Positions 27,750 to 36,356 are shown, numbered from the stretch's first letter. The stretch is DNA of 64,000 bases from Rhizobiaceae bacterium (GCA_017643495.1 JAEPNK010000001.1:1841623-1905622), one strand, 5' to 3'. Program-made: numbers and translations. Notes: generated by a model not told the origin, from the letters alone.

Positions 27750-28130
27750 ATGAATAATTTGCTGAAAGTTATGGGAGCATGGATGGTTGCAATCGCGCTG
27801 ATTGCAGTCCCGTTTTCTCTTTCCCATGCAGCAATGAAGAAAACTTCACCCAAGAGCAGTATGTCGGAGCACCATCAGCTTATGCTTCACAATGACCGTT
27901 CAGACATATCACTTCATTCTTATCATTCCCAACCAGTAACTCCTGACAGCCAGTCCACGCATCTCAATCATGAAGGCCCTGGTTGCTGTTCCGGTATTTG
28001 CGGTGGTGCACTAGTTGTAAATATCAGTCATGCCGATGCGCTGTTTGTTTCAAGTGATGCTGTCAGCTTTGGCCATGATGCCGTTGAGCCGGGTTTGTGG
28101 GTTCCTCCTTTTCGACCTCCAAATACCTGA
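27750..28130 (+). CDS. Small exported His/Cys-rich protein of the copper operon
   Basis: 126 residues with a signal peptide (residues 1-28). The mature part is rich in His and Ser (HHQLMLHND, HSYHSQ, HLNHEGPGCCSGICGGAL) and ends PPFRPPNT. It is the first gene after the CueR-type promoter, so a copper-sequestering role is likely. The arrangement of the His-rich part, CC..C cluster and proline-rich tail resembles the protein at 26416. No named family recognised. Confidence 0.7.
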   Translation: MNNLLKVMGAWMVAIALIAVPFSLSHAAMKKTSPKSSMSEHHQLMLHNDRSDISLHSYHSQPVTPDSQSTHLNHEGPGCCSGICGGALVVNISHADALFVSSDAVSFGHDAVEPGLWVPPFRPPNT

Positions 28131-28211
28131 AATCAATCTCCTTCCATAGGAGACTTGCGTCTGTGGTTCTGAAAACAGAACCGCAAGTCTGTAGTATTTT
28201 GATTTCAGGTA
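28124..28211 (+). repeat. Nested inverted repeat in the copper operon
   Basis: A 13-base inverted repeat (TACCTGAAATCAA at 28124-28136, complement at 28199-28211) encloses an inner hairpin: ACTTGC/GCAAGT arms, then GGTTCTG-AAAA-CAGAACC at 28165-28182. The outer arm includes the stop codon of the first gene, and the hairpin lies before the lipoprotein start. In RNA this would be a long two-tier stem. It could be a processing or stability element, a partial terminator, or a tiny mobile element. Confidence 0.6.
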
Positions 28212-28217
28212 AGAACA

Positions 28218-28457
28218 ATGAATATGAAAATGACAGGGGTACTGTCTCTGTTCCTATTGACGGGATGTTTGGCAGAGACAACCGGGGGTCCGGTGGATGT
28301 AATACCACTACGCTCACCATCTGATTCCAAGCAGGAAATCAGGCACCAATCACGTGGCGGCATATTTGGAGACTATACGCGTAGAACACCAACCAGCCCC
28401 AGCGACTGGCGAAAGCTCAATAAAGAACAAAGCCCCGGAAACGGAGGTGCGTCATGA
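28218..28457 (+). CDS. Small lipoprotein of the copper operon
   Basis: 79 residues. The signal peptide ends in the lipobox LLTGC, so the protein is lipid-anchored. The mature part is short, polar and without recognisable domain. The stop overlaps the start of the TolC-like gene (ATGA), which indicates coupling and a shared function at the envelope. Function not known. Confidence 0.7.
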   Translation: MNMKMTGVLSLFLLTGCLAETTGGPVDVIPLRSPSDSKQEIRHQSRGGIFGDYTRRTPTSPSDWRKLNKEQSPGNGGAS

Positions 28458-29920
28458 GCAAATTCAATTGGAAAACTGCAGCTATAGTTTTCTCTCCGGC
28501 GCTCCTCGGAGGCTGCGTCACTTCAGACTTTCTCGACACCTATGCTGTGAACGATGCAGGCTTTGCGAATGTATCCGCCGAGGTGGCAAGCACGAATGGA
28601 AAAAAGACTGTTTGGGTACAAAATCAACACGACGCAACAGCCAATGCGAAACGTGTTCACAAACTCGTTCATAAACGGACGATAAATGCAGACACGGCCG
28701 TCCAGGTTGCATTGTTGAACAACAAAGGGTTGCAGGCAGCTTATGCTGATATCGGTATCACTGCTGCTCAAGTCTGGCAGGAAGCATTGCCGGAAAATCC
28801 CAGGGTCGCGATTGGGGTACTTGGTATAGGTACACCCGGGCTGGAGGCTTACAGGGCGATAGAAGGAATCATTGCCAATAACATATTGAGATTGGCAACA
28901 AGGGACAGACGGGTCGACATTGCAGATACCCGTTTCCGTCAGGCCCAAAAGCGTGCGGTATTGCAAACACTTCAGCTTGCCTCCCGGACAAGAAATGCAT
29001 GGATCAATGCCGTTGGTGCCTTTGAAACCGTTTTTTATCTCAATCAGGCCAAAGCTTCCGCAGATGCGGCTTCGGAATTGGCTGAACAATTGGGCAGAAG
29101 TGGCGCACTCACAAAAGCAGGCCAGGCGCGTGAGCATGTTTTCTATGCTGAACTGACAGGGCAACGGGCAGAAGCAAAACTGGCTGCCAAGTCAGCAAAG
29201 GAAGAACTTACGCGATTGATGGGCTTGTGGGGACAGGAAGTTGATTACTTCGTACCTGACCGGCTGCCGAAATTGCCAAACAGGCGTAAAAGCAACAGCC
29301 ATATCGAGCGGGCGGCCTTGCAAAATCGTGTCGATATCCAGATTGCCAAGCTGGAGCTTGAAGCATTGGCAAAATCTTACGGACTAACCGATGCAACCAA
29401 GTATCTGACAGATTTTGAAATCATAGCCGGCGGTGAGCTTGAACGTGAGCTGGATGCTGGCGAGATCGAAAAGGTCAAAACCGGACAAGTGGAGTTCGAA
29501 TTTGTAATTCCAATTTTTGATACGGGAAAACCCCGGTTGAGAAAGGCGGAACTGGCTTATATGCGAGCCGCAAACCAGCTTGCAGAAATGGCAGTCAATG
29601 CCCGGAGCGAAGCGCGTTCAGCTTATACGGAATATAACGCGCGTTATGAACTTGCCCGGCATTATCGCAACAATGTGTTGCCGCTTCGAACAACGATCGA
29701 AGAGGAAGCCCTGCTTACCTATAACGGGATGATTACCAACACCTTTGAGTTGCTTGCTGATACGCGGGCAAAAGCGAATGCAGTGCTTCTTTCCGTCAAC
29801 GCGAAGCGAAACTTCTGGCTTGCCGATGCAAATCTGGATGGTGTCGTTGTTGTCGGCGCTGGTGGTTCAGTCGGAGGTGAAGCCATGGTTGTCGCTGACG
29901 GCGGTGGAGCTGGTCACTAG
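28454..29920 (+). CDS. TolC/CusC-like outer-membrane efflux lipoprotein
   Basis: 488 residues of the outer-membrane factor family, with two long alpha-helical repeats rich in Ala/Glu/Arg (for example RQAQKRAVLQTLQLASRTRNAWI and AELAYMRAANQLAEMAV). The N-terminus has a lipobox (LLGGC), as in CusC-type factors. The tail is Gly-rich. No RND pump or adaptor gene is next to it; the partner inner-membrane pump must be elsewhere, or the protein serves the multicopper oxidase system alone. Such TolC, oxidase, cupredoxin and CusF-like clusters are common in alphaproteobacteria. Confidence 0.88.
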   Translation: MSKFNWKTAAIVFSPALLGGCVTSDFLDTYAVNDAGFANVSAEVASTNGKKTVWVQNQHDATANAKRVHKLVHKRTINADTAVQVALLNNKGLQAAYADIGITAAQVWQEALPENPRVAIGVLGIGTPGLEAYRAIEGIIANNILRLATRDRRVDIADTRFRQAQKRAVLQTLQLASRTRNAWINAVGAFETVFYLNQAKASADAASELAEQLGRSGALTKAGQAREHVFYAELTGQRAEAKLAAKSAKEELTRLMGLWGQEVDYFVPDRLPKLPNRRKSNSHIERAALQNRVDIQIAKLELEALAKSYGLTDATKYLTDFEIIAGGELERELDAGEIEKVKTGQVEFEFVIPIFDTGKPRLRKAELAYMRAANQLAEMAVNARSEARSAYTEYNARYELARHYRNNVLPLRTTIEEEALLTYNGMITNTFELLADTRAKANAVLLSVNAKRNFWLADANLDGVVVVGAGGSVGGEAMVVADGGGAGH

Positions 29921-29938
29921 GTATTTTGAAAGGAAAGT

Positions 29939-31315
29939 ATGATGGTTAACAGAAGACAAGTACTGGGTGGAGGCGTTGCTGGAGCAGGGGCGGCTTTATT
30001 ATCTGCAAATGCATGGTCAGCTACATCAAACCAGTCGCTGCCCGAAACACCAATCAAGACAACAGCGAAAACAGAGCAGCCGATCACTCCGCGCTCCGGA
30101 CCTGATTACCAGCCGGTGGTGACTCTGAACGGTTGGACTCTGCCCTGGCGCATGAACAATGGCGTCAAAGAGTTCCATCTGGTCGCGGAGCCGGTAGAAA
30201 GAGCTCTTTCCGAGGATACCACCGCCTTCCTTTGGGGGTACAATGGGCAATCCACCGGGCCAACGATCGAGGCAGTGGAAGGTGACAGGGTTCGCATCTT
30301 TGTCACCAACAAACTGCCGGAACACACATCGGTTCATTGGCATGGCTTGATACTGCCCTCTGGCATGGATGGCGTAGGTGGTTTGTCACACAAGGCAATT
30401 CCGCCTGGCAAAACGTATGCTTACGAATTTGACCTCGTAAAAAGCGGCACCTTTATGTACCACCCACATGCCGATGAAATGGTCCAGATGGCCATGGGTA
30501 TGATGGGGTTGTTTATCATACACCCCAAAGATCCGGAGTTCATGCGCGTTGATCGTGACTTCGTATTTCTGACCAACGCTTATGATATTGATCCGGGCAC
30601 ATACGTCCCCAAGATCATGACGATGACTGACTTCAATCTGTGGTGTTTTAACAGTCGAATTTTCCCTGACATTGATCCTCTTGTCGTCAACAAGAATGAC
30701 CGGGTTCGGGTTCGTGTTGGCAATCTTACAATGACCAATCACCCGATCCACATGCATGGATATGATTTTGAGGTTACTTGCACAGATGGTGGCTGGGTGC
30801 CTGAGGAGGCTCGTTGGCCTGAAGTGTCAATCGATATTCCTGTCGGCGCCATGCGTGCGTACGAGTTTGATGCGGTTTATGAAGGCGACTGGGCAATCCA
30901 CTGCCACAAATCACATCACACTATGAATGCGATGGGACACGACGTCCCGACTTTCATCGGGGTCAATAAAAAGAATCTGACCAGCAAAATCAGGAAATTG
31001 CAACCGGAATACATGCCTATGGGTACGGCTGGAATGGCTGACATGGGTGAGATGTCCATGGAACTCCCGGACAATACAACCCCAATGATGACCGGGTGGG
31101 GACCCCATGGGCCGATCGAAATGGGAAGCATGTTCTCGGTCGTGAAGGTGCGCGAAGGCATCGAGTCGAATGATTACAGCGACCCTGGTTGGTACGAGAA
31201 TCCTCCCGGCACCGAAGCCCAGGAATGGACCGGAGATCTTCCTGAAGCCGTGAGCGTGGAAGACGCTGAAACCAAGTACACACAATTTGAAAACAACCAA
31301 ATCAAACAAGGATAA
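29939..31315 (+). CDS. Multicopper oxidase (copper tolerance)
   Basis: 458 residues. A Tat-like signal (NRRQVLGGGVAGAGAALL) is followed by a two-to-three-cupredoxin-domain oxidase. The trinuclear centre ligands are HWHG near residue 131, YHPHADE near 176, HPIHMHGYDFEV near 270 and AIHCHKSHH near 320. A Met-rich stretch (MGTAGMADMGEMSM) near 365 is typical of copper-handling oxidases. It oxidises Cu(I) to less toxic Cu(II) in the periplasm. AAGGAAAG precedes the ATG at 29939; the second ATG at 29942 is also possible. Confidence 0.93.
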   Translation: MMVNRRQVLGGGVAGAGAALLSANAWSATSNQSLPETPIKTTAKTEQPITPRSGPDYQPVVTLNGWTLPWRMNNGVKEFHLVAEPVERALSEDTTAFLWGYNGQSTGPTIEAVEGDRVRIFVTNKLPEHTSVHWHGLILPSGMDGVGGLSHKAIPPGKTYAYEFDLVKSGTFMYHPHADEMVQMAMGMMGLFIIHPKDPEFMRVDRDFVFLTNAYDIDPGTYVPKIMTMTDFNLWCFNSRIFPDIDPLVVNKNDRVRVRVGNLTMTNHPIHMHGYDFEVTCTDGGWVPEEARWPEVSIDIPVGAMRAYEFDAVYEGDWAIHCHKSHHTMNAMGHDVPTFIGVNKKNLTSKIRKLQPEYMPMGTAGMADMGEMSMELPDNTTPMMTGWGPHGPIEMGSMFSVVKVREGIESNDYSDPGWYENPPGTEAQEWTGDLPEAVSVEDAETKYTQFENNQIKQG

Positions 31316-31337
31316 TTATCCGTTGAAAGGAAAGACA

Positions 31338-31817
31338 ATGAAGTCAATTCTCGTATCACTTAGCCTCACTCTGTTCGCAGTCTCACCCGCGGTTGCTGGC
31401 GGAACACACTCTGGAGGTCATGATGAAAAGGGTGCAGGCAAGCCCGGCGACATATCAAATGTCACCCGGTTGGTTGAAGTGAAAATGTACGAAACCGATG
31501 ATGGAGAAATGCTGTATGAGCCGCGGTCACTCTCAGTAAAGCAGGGTGAAACTATCCGTTTTGCAATCACGAATGCAGGTGAAACCGAGCATGAGTTCGT
31601 GCTCGATACTTTGGCGAAAAACCAGGAACATAAGGCACAGATGGCCAAGTTTCCCGAGATGGAACACGACGACCCCAACTCTGTTCGCCTCGAAGAAGGT
31701 GAAAAAAGTGAAATCATTTGGGAGTTCACAAATTCAGGAAAGTTCGAATTCGCATGCTTGATCCCCGGTCACTATGAATCCGGCATGCGTGGCGATCTTG
31801 AAGTCTCGGCTCACTAA
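31338..31817 (+). CDS. Periplasmic cupredoxin
   Basis: 159 residues. Signal peptide ending AVAGG near residue 21, then a His-rich linker and a plastocyanin-like domain. The type 1 copper ligands are His in GETEHEF and Cys-His-Met in FACLIPGHYESGM. The start at 31338 is chosen over the upstream ATG at 31287 because AAAGGAAAGAC precedes it and the signal peptide begins there. It follows the oxidase closely and probably accepts or delivers copper or electrons. Confidence 0.93.
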   Translation: MKSILVSLSLTLFAVSPAVAGGTHSGGHDEKGAGKPGDISNVTRLVEVKMYETDDGEMLYEPRSLSVKQGETIRFAITNAGETEHEFVLDTLAKNQEHKAQMAKFPEMEHDDPNSVRLEEGEKSEIIWEFTNSGKFEFACLIPGHYESGMRGDLEVSAH

Positions 31818-31841
31818 TCTACTCAGAGGAAGGAATTCAAA

Positions 31842-32126
31842 ATGAAACCGATTAAATCACTCACTCTTGCCGCTGTCATTGCCAGCGTTTCTGTAGTCTC
31901 GGCATTTGCAGAAGAATTTACCAAAGGTACAGTCAAGAAAGTAACGGCTGACAAGGGAAAAGTTTCAGTTGCGCATGAAGAACTGAAAAATCTCGAAATG
32001 CCGGCCATGACAATGGTCTTCAGAACAGCCACGCCCGAAATCCTTGATCAACTGAAACCCGGTCAACAGATCGAGTTTGTGGCTGAACGTGTGAACGGAA
32101 AGCTCACAATCACCAAACTGAAGTAA
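31842..32126 (+). CDS. CusF-like periplasmic copper-binding protein
   Basis: 94 residues with a signal peptide (to about residue 23) and a small OB-fold domain. CusF binds Cu(I) through one His, two Met and a Trp. Here His is in VAHEEL and the Met pair in MPAMTMVF, but the position of the Trp is occupied by Leu-Glu-Met, so the Trp-Cu interaction is lost. It is the last gene of the copper operon and is followed by a terminator. Confidence 0.88.
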   Translation: MKPIKSLTLAAVIASVSVVSAFAEEFTKGTVKKVTADKGKVSVAHEELKNLEMPAMTMVFRTATPEILDQLKPGQQIEFVAERVNGKLTITKLK

Positions 32127-32146
32127 AGTAATTCTTGTGCAGTTAG

Positions 32147-32176
32147 GCCCGCTGGACCGCATGTCCAGCGGGCTTT
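32147..32176 (+). terminator. Rho-independent terminator of the copper operon
   Basis: A perfect 11-base stem (GCCCGCTGGAC and GTCCAGCGGGC) with a five-base loop, followed by TTT. It ends 47 bases after the CusF-like gene and indicates that the cyclase downstream is a separate transcript. Confidence 0.9.
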
Positions 32177-32193
32177 GCAATGGCAGTTTCACC

Positions 32194-33492
32194 ATGACTT
32201 ACGCCAGCCTGAAACGCGTATTTGAAGAAATGGAAAGACGCGGTGAGTTTACCGCATCTATTGGCAGATCGATTATTGCGCTTACACTGTTAACATCCAT
32301 ATTGCTGTCAGCAGGCTCAGGACCGGCTTCACATCCACTCACCATTTCTGCATTTGTTTATGCTTGCCTTAGCGTCATCGGCATCCTGATGGCCATGAGA
32401 CAGATACATTCACCGATATTTCCTTACTTGTTTGCTGCAATTGACATGGGCATAGCGGCTTTTGCGCTGACCATGCTGGCTCAGATGCATAATTTGAGTG
32501 TATCGCATGAATTTTCCTTGCCGCTTTTTTCTCTATCCTTTGTGTTTCTGATTCATGCCTCACTAAGATACAGGCCGAATTTGATCATCTTCAGTTTTCT
32601 GACATTTTTGCTTTTCCTGTTTGCATTGCCACCGATCATGAATGTTCCGTTTGTGAGCAGCGGACTGCTTCATAAAACGCATGGTCATGCGGTCGAAAAA
32701 GTTTCCTCGCTTTTGCTTCACGACATTGGATATCTTCCGATACTTTTTTTGTCCGCTGCCACGGTACTCTTGTTCATGATCGTGAAGCGAACCCGCTCGA
32801 TTACCGAACTGGCGTTGCGAGATGCTCAAAAGGCAAGTCAGCTATCTCGGTTTTTCTCGCCTGGTGTGGTGGAAAGACTGATTGCAAACCCGGCAGGGCA
32901 TGCACAATCAGGTAGCCGGGTTGATGTTGCCATTCTGTTTATTGATATTCGGGGATTCTCAAAAATTGCCGAGAACTTGCCACCGGAAAAGGTCTCGGAG
33001 TTCTTGTCGGAATACAGAACAAGAGTTTGCGAGATCATTCTGAAACATGGCGGGACAGTCGACAAGTTTATTGGTGATGCAGTGCTGGCGGTTTTTGGCG
33101 CCCCAGTCAGCCATGAAAGTGATGCCGAAAACGCTTTCAATGCCAGTCTGGAAATTGATCGTGAACTGTCAAGATGGAATAGCTCGCGAAACCGGAGTAA
33201 CCTGCCGCCAATCGAGGTTGGTATAGGTGGTCATTATGGTGAAGTGTTTGCGGGCATTGTTGAAGCCGGGCAGATATTGGAACACACCGTTTTGGGCGAT
33301 GCGGTCAATGTTTCAGAGAGACTTGAGCGGTTGACACGCGAATTGAAGTCGAAATTCATTTTTTCTGATGCTTTGGTTTCTGCTTCCGGAACCTGCTCAA
33401 TCATGAATGGTTTTGAGATACTCGAAAATGTTCAAATTCGGGGGCACAGCGACAAGCTGAAGATATGGTATAGACAAAAAAAAGCTTATTAA
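32194..33492 (+). CDS. Membrane-bound class III adenylate/guanylate cyclase
   Basis: About 432 residues. Six hydrophobic segments (within residues 20-205) precede a cytoplasmic cyclase domain. Catalytic features: metal-binding Asp in ILFIDIRGFS and in KFIGDAVLAVFG, and the GDAVNVSERLERL block with the conserved Asn and Arg. The ATG at 32194 is chosen because the longer frame starts within the terminator. It should make cAMP in response to a membrane or lipid signal. The nucleotide specificity is not read with certainty; the Lys in DKFIGD favours ATP. Confidence 0.88.
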   Translation: MTYASLKRVFEEMERRGEFTASIGRSIIALTLLTSILLSAGSGPASHPLTISAFVYACLSVIGILMAMRQIHSPIFPYLFAAIDMGIAAFALTMLAQMHNLSVSHEFSLPLFSLSFVFLIHASLRYRPNLIIFSFLTFLLFLFALPPIMNVPFVSSGLLHKTHGHAVEKVSSLLLHDIGYLPILFLSAATVLLFMIVKRTRSITELALRDAQKASQLSRFFSPGVVERLIANPAGHAQSGSRVDVAILFIDIRGFSKIAENLPPEKVSEFLSEYRTRVCEIILKHGGTVDKFIGDAVLAVFGAPVSHESDAENAFNASLEIDRELSRWNSSRNRSNLPPIEVGIGGHYGEVFAGIVEAGQILEHTVLGDAVNVSERLERLTRELKSKFIFSDALVSASGTCSIMNGFEILENVQIRGHSDKLKIWYRQKKAY

Positions 33493-33879
33493 TATCCCAA
33501 TTGTTGTTGTTAGCCGTAGTAGTGTTGGGCCGAGTTGAGTTGTCTGCTCCCTGGAATATTTTGTTCACCTCCAAGCCCTTTTCCAGATTTGCTCATTTAA
33601 CCCGGCTGCAAATTAATTGGGCAGGAGCCTGTTGAGGGGCATGTGCTTTTCCTGCCCGGAGAAGGCAAAGTCCAAAATGGAGGACGCTAGAGGCATGGTA
33701 AGTTTACTGTTGGTAGAGAACTAGAACTGTGGCCATCTTAACTCCCGCGATATCAAGGTTAGCAGTTGAATTGCTTGCCTTGCTGGTTCGGGCTTCCTTC
33801 CTTGCAAAAGCTGTCAGGCGCATTCACTCAGACCCACTGAAATTGGCAGAGTTTCCCCGTGATCAACTCATATATGCGA
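33493..33879. other. Intergenic stretch without a recognisable gene
   Basis: I see no gene. There is an inverted repeat, GGGCAGGA (33619-33626) and TCCTGCCC (33650-33657), which could form a weak hairpin on either strand. The remainder has no clear ribosome sites or long frames and may be decayed sequence. Confidence 0.4.
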
Positions 33880-34221
33880 TTACAATTCGTTCTTATTGAG
33901 GTTTGTCAGAAAGTCTCTCTCTGCATCGATTGCATGTCGGGTTAAAGGAATTCCAAGCCATAGGAGCGGTAGCAGTGTAACAGCTGACAGAATGACCCAG
34001 CCTGATGCAGGCATGTTTCCAAGGTCAAACACGGCGCTTAACAGTGCACCTTCCACTGCAAATATTTCTGCGAGTACCAACAGTACGCCACTTATGGCGG
34101 CGATGTATGAGCCAATAGACAATCTGCTTGTAGCCATCAGGTTTCCGTTCTTCGGTTTCTGTTGTAATTGGTGACACACTTCTTGAGGTGTTTGATGAGC
34201 GAGCAATTCGTATTCACCCAT
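33880..34221 (-). CDS. Small membrane protein of unknown function
   Basis: 113 residues. Two hydrophobic segments (about 37-62 and 72-93) follow a polar N-terminus; the end is charged. The first ATG at 34221 and one at 34137 (MATSRLSIGS) are both possible and neither has a strong ribosome site. No family recognised. It lies alone between a cyclase and a miniature element. Confidence 0.5.
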   Translation of the reverse strand: MGEYELLAHQTPQEVCHQLQQKPKNGNLMATSRLSIGSYIAAISGVLLVLAEIFAVEGALLSAVFDLGNMPASGWVILSAVTLLPLLWLGIPLTRHAIDAERDFLTNLNKNEL

Positions 34222-34300
34222 GGATATCTAATGTGCGTTAATCCCAAATACGAGTGCGTTCTGCGCTTTGTGTTGTTTTGTCACCCCTTGTCTCGTGCTT

Positions 34301-34430
34301 GGTGCTGTCAGAGTAATTCGAATTAGTCTCTGTTTTTTCGGAGAAGGAAAATTTTAGGCAACGTACAACTCCCGCCATTCTCGCAGGGCGCCTACCGTTA
34401 CAGATCAACGCGTTTATTCTGACACTGTCC
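34301..34430. mobile_element. Miniature element related to the IS6-like ends (copy 2)
   Basis: About 130 bases between the left end GGTGCTGTCAGAGTAATTCG and the right end AGATCAACGCGTTTATTCTG. Its inner part shares CCATTCTCGCAGGGCG with copy 1 at 25051. The rest differs. No coding potential. It could have moved with the help of an active relative. Confidence 0.7.
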
Positions 34431-34559
34431 GTTGAATTACGAAATTGTAAACCCGCATGGACATGGGGGTCTCCAAAGGCAGATTGAGAAGACCTCATGC
34501 TCAAACTTGACTCAAGCAACTTGCCCGCAAAGGCACTTGCTATGGGAGAAATACTATAT

Positions 34560-34572
34560 TATACGGCGTATA
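34560..34572. promoter_or_regulatory. Candidate operator upstream of the DHFR-like gene
   Basis: A 13-base palindrome, TATACGGCGTATA, lies between the likely promoter and the ribosome site AAGAAGGAG (34579-34587) of the reductase-like gene. The adjacent downstream gene encodes a TetR-type protein, so this could be its binding site. Confidence 0.45.
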
Positions 34573-34592
34573 AATTAAAGAAGGAGAACAAC

Positions 34593-35126
34593 ATGCCAAC
34601 AGGTCACATGATGATGGCGATGTCCCTGGATGGTTTCATCGCAAGGCTGGACTACAGTCTTGACTGGTTGTTCAAGCAGCCCACGCAGGATGAAGAACAC
34701 GGTTTTGATGCTTTCATGGACAGTGTGGACGTAATTGTTATGGGGACCGGCTCTTTCAAAACACTTCTTGGGTTTGACAAGTGGTTATATTCTCGCCCTG
34801 TGGTAGTGCTAAGCCAGTCGCTTGCAAAAGATGACATCCCAATGGATCTCAGGACAAAGGTAGAATTGTCTACAGAGACACCATCAGAACTAATGGACCG
34901 CTTTAATGCAGTTGGATACAAACGCATCTATGTTGACGGTGGGGCAGTCAGCAGATCCTTCATAAAGCTGGGATTTGTCCAGAGCATGAAGATAACAATT
35001 GTTCCAATACTTATAGGAGAAGGTTTGAGACTTTTCGGGCAACTTGGAAAAGATATAGATTTGAAGTTGGAAAATGTGTCGACCTTTCCTTCTGGCCTCG
35101 TCACTTTGGACTACGAGTTGGAATAG
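34593..35126 (+). CDS. DHFR/RibD C-terminal-like reductase
   Basis: 177 residues of the dihydrofolate-reductase-like / RibD C-terminal family. Seen are MMMAMSLDGFIA at the N-terminus, VMGTGSFKTLLGFDKW, VVVLSQSL and the NADPH-binding KRIYVDGGAVSRSFI. The ATG at 34593 has a strong AAGGAG site; the longer frame from 34497 is not needed. Such small reductases are common near TetR regulators and often of unknown substrate. It is followed within four bases by a TetR-type gene. Confidence 0.85.
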   Translation: MPTGHMMMAMSLDGFIARLDYSLDWLFKQPTQDEEHGFDAFMDSVDVIVMGTGSFKTLLGFDKWLYSRPVVVLSQSLAKDDIPMDLRTKVELSTETPSELMDRFNAVGYKRIYVDGGAVSRSFIKLGFVQSMKITIVPILIGEGLRLFGQLGKDIDLKLENVSTFPSGLVTLDYELE

Positions 35127-35129
35127 GCA

Positions 35130-35684
35130 TTGAAGCATGGTTCCACACTTGGCCGTCCGGCAGCATCGTCCAAACTTCTCACAAAAGAAACGATTCTGAA
35201 CGTAGCGCTGCCGATAGTTCAGGAAGGCGGTGTCAAGGCGCTTTCTTTTCGTCTGCTTGCCAAGCAATTGGGCGTGACTGCTATGGCTGTCACCTACCAC
35301 TGCGGGAATAAGAAACAATTGATTGGAGACTTGGTTGAAATCGCGTTCGCAGGAATAATGGACAACCTTGCTAAGGGAGAGGGAGCCGAAAATATCCGGG
35401 CGATTCTTGTTCCTTATTGTGAACGTGCGCTGCAGAACGCCAACTTGCTGCGTGCAGTGCTAGACGACTCCTCGCTTATGAGCAGTGACCTTCAGGCTAT
35501 TACAACAGCATTGACAAGAGATCTTCGCGGCTTGGTAGATGATGAGCAAACCGCATTAAATGTTCTGGTCGATTACACGCACGGCTTTGTACTTTCAGCC
35601 ACTGTGGGCGACGAGAGCTCTCTCACAATTAAAGAATATGTAAAAGGGCTGGATTGGATATTGAAAAGCCACATATCCAATTGA
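35130..35684 (+). CDS. TetR/AcrR-family regulator
   Basis: 184 residues from a TTG at 35130. The helix-turn-helix is SFRLLAKQLGVTAMAVTYHCGNKKQLI. The C-terminal part has the layout of TetR_C domains. It directly follows the DHFR-like gene and probably represses it via the palindrome at 34560. No upstream ATG fits the frame. Confidence 0.82.
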   Translation: MKHGSTLGRPAASSKLLTKETILNVALPIVQEGGVKALSFRLLAKQLGVTAMAVTYHCGNKKQLIGDLVEIAFAGIMDNLAKGEGAENIRAILVPYCERALQNANLLRAVLDDSSLMSSDLQAITTALTRDLRGLVDDEQTALNVLVDYTHGFVLSATVGDESSLTIKEYVKGLDWILKSHISN

Positions 35685-35794
35685 CATCAAAAGATTCAGC
35701 TTCGTAGTCTTTTCCTTATTTTCATGTGGGCATAAACAGACAATTTGCTGCTACTTACCTGACAAACTAAAACCGCTCTACTTGGAATGGATAT

Positions 35795-36268
35795 TTGATT
35801 AATTGGGAAAAATGGAATGTGATCGTATCTGGCGTGGCTTCAGCGCTTGGTATCTTGGTTGGTTCAATCGGCATCTGGATCGGCCTAAATGCCCTGGAGT
35901 TCACGAAAAAGATTGAAACAGCCCGACTCCAGCCACTAGTTTTGTTTGAAGACTCATCCACTGATGAACAGTCAATAACGATTTTGAATGTCAGTTCCGC
36001 ACCAGCATATGTCAGGAGTTTTGAAATTCGAAATAAGGAAGGACATTTCACAACACTGAAAGCGTGGAATTACAAAGCGGCTGAAAATTTTTTCGGGTTT
36101 GCTGGGTATAAAGAGCAGTATGATCCGCAGAGCGACATACATCTCAAATGGCTTGACCGGAGTTCGTACTTAGCTCCTCTTGAAAAGTATGTGATTTTTT
36201 CCGAGAAAAATTTCTTGAAAAAAGCCCTGTTGCGAAAAGAGAGTTCAGAACCCGGTTTCTTCGTTTGA
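35795..36268 (+). CDS. Hypothetical single-pass membrane protein
   Basis: About 157 residues. An N-terminal hydrophobic segment (about 9-33, VSGVASALGILVGSIGIWIGL) is followed by a soluble part without recognisable domain. The start is uncertain: a TTG at 35795 and a GTG near 35819 are possible, both with weak ribosome sites. It is close to an IS relic downstream. Function unknown. Confidence 0.45.
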   Translation: MINWEKWNVIVSGVASALGILVGSIGIWIGLNALEFTKKIETARLQPLVLFEDSSTDEQSITILNVSSAPAYVRSFEIRNKEGHFTTLKAWNYKAAENFFGFAGYKEQYDPQSDIHLKWLDRSSYLAPLEKYVIFSEKNFLKKALLRKESSEPGFFV

Positions 36269-36356
36269 AACAAACGAAAGCAATCAAAATAGAATATTGA
36301 GACATAATGAAAGAAAACTGCCGCACCGAGATTTACGGTGATTAGTCTCTCATGAC

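Noticed and set aside
27534-27827. 97-codon minus-strand frame across the copper promoter
   Set aside because: It overlaps the CueR-type promoter and the first copper gene and has no sensible composition.
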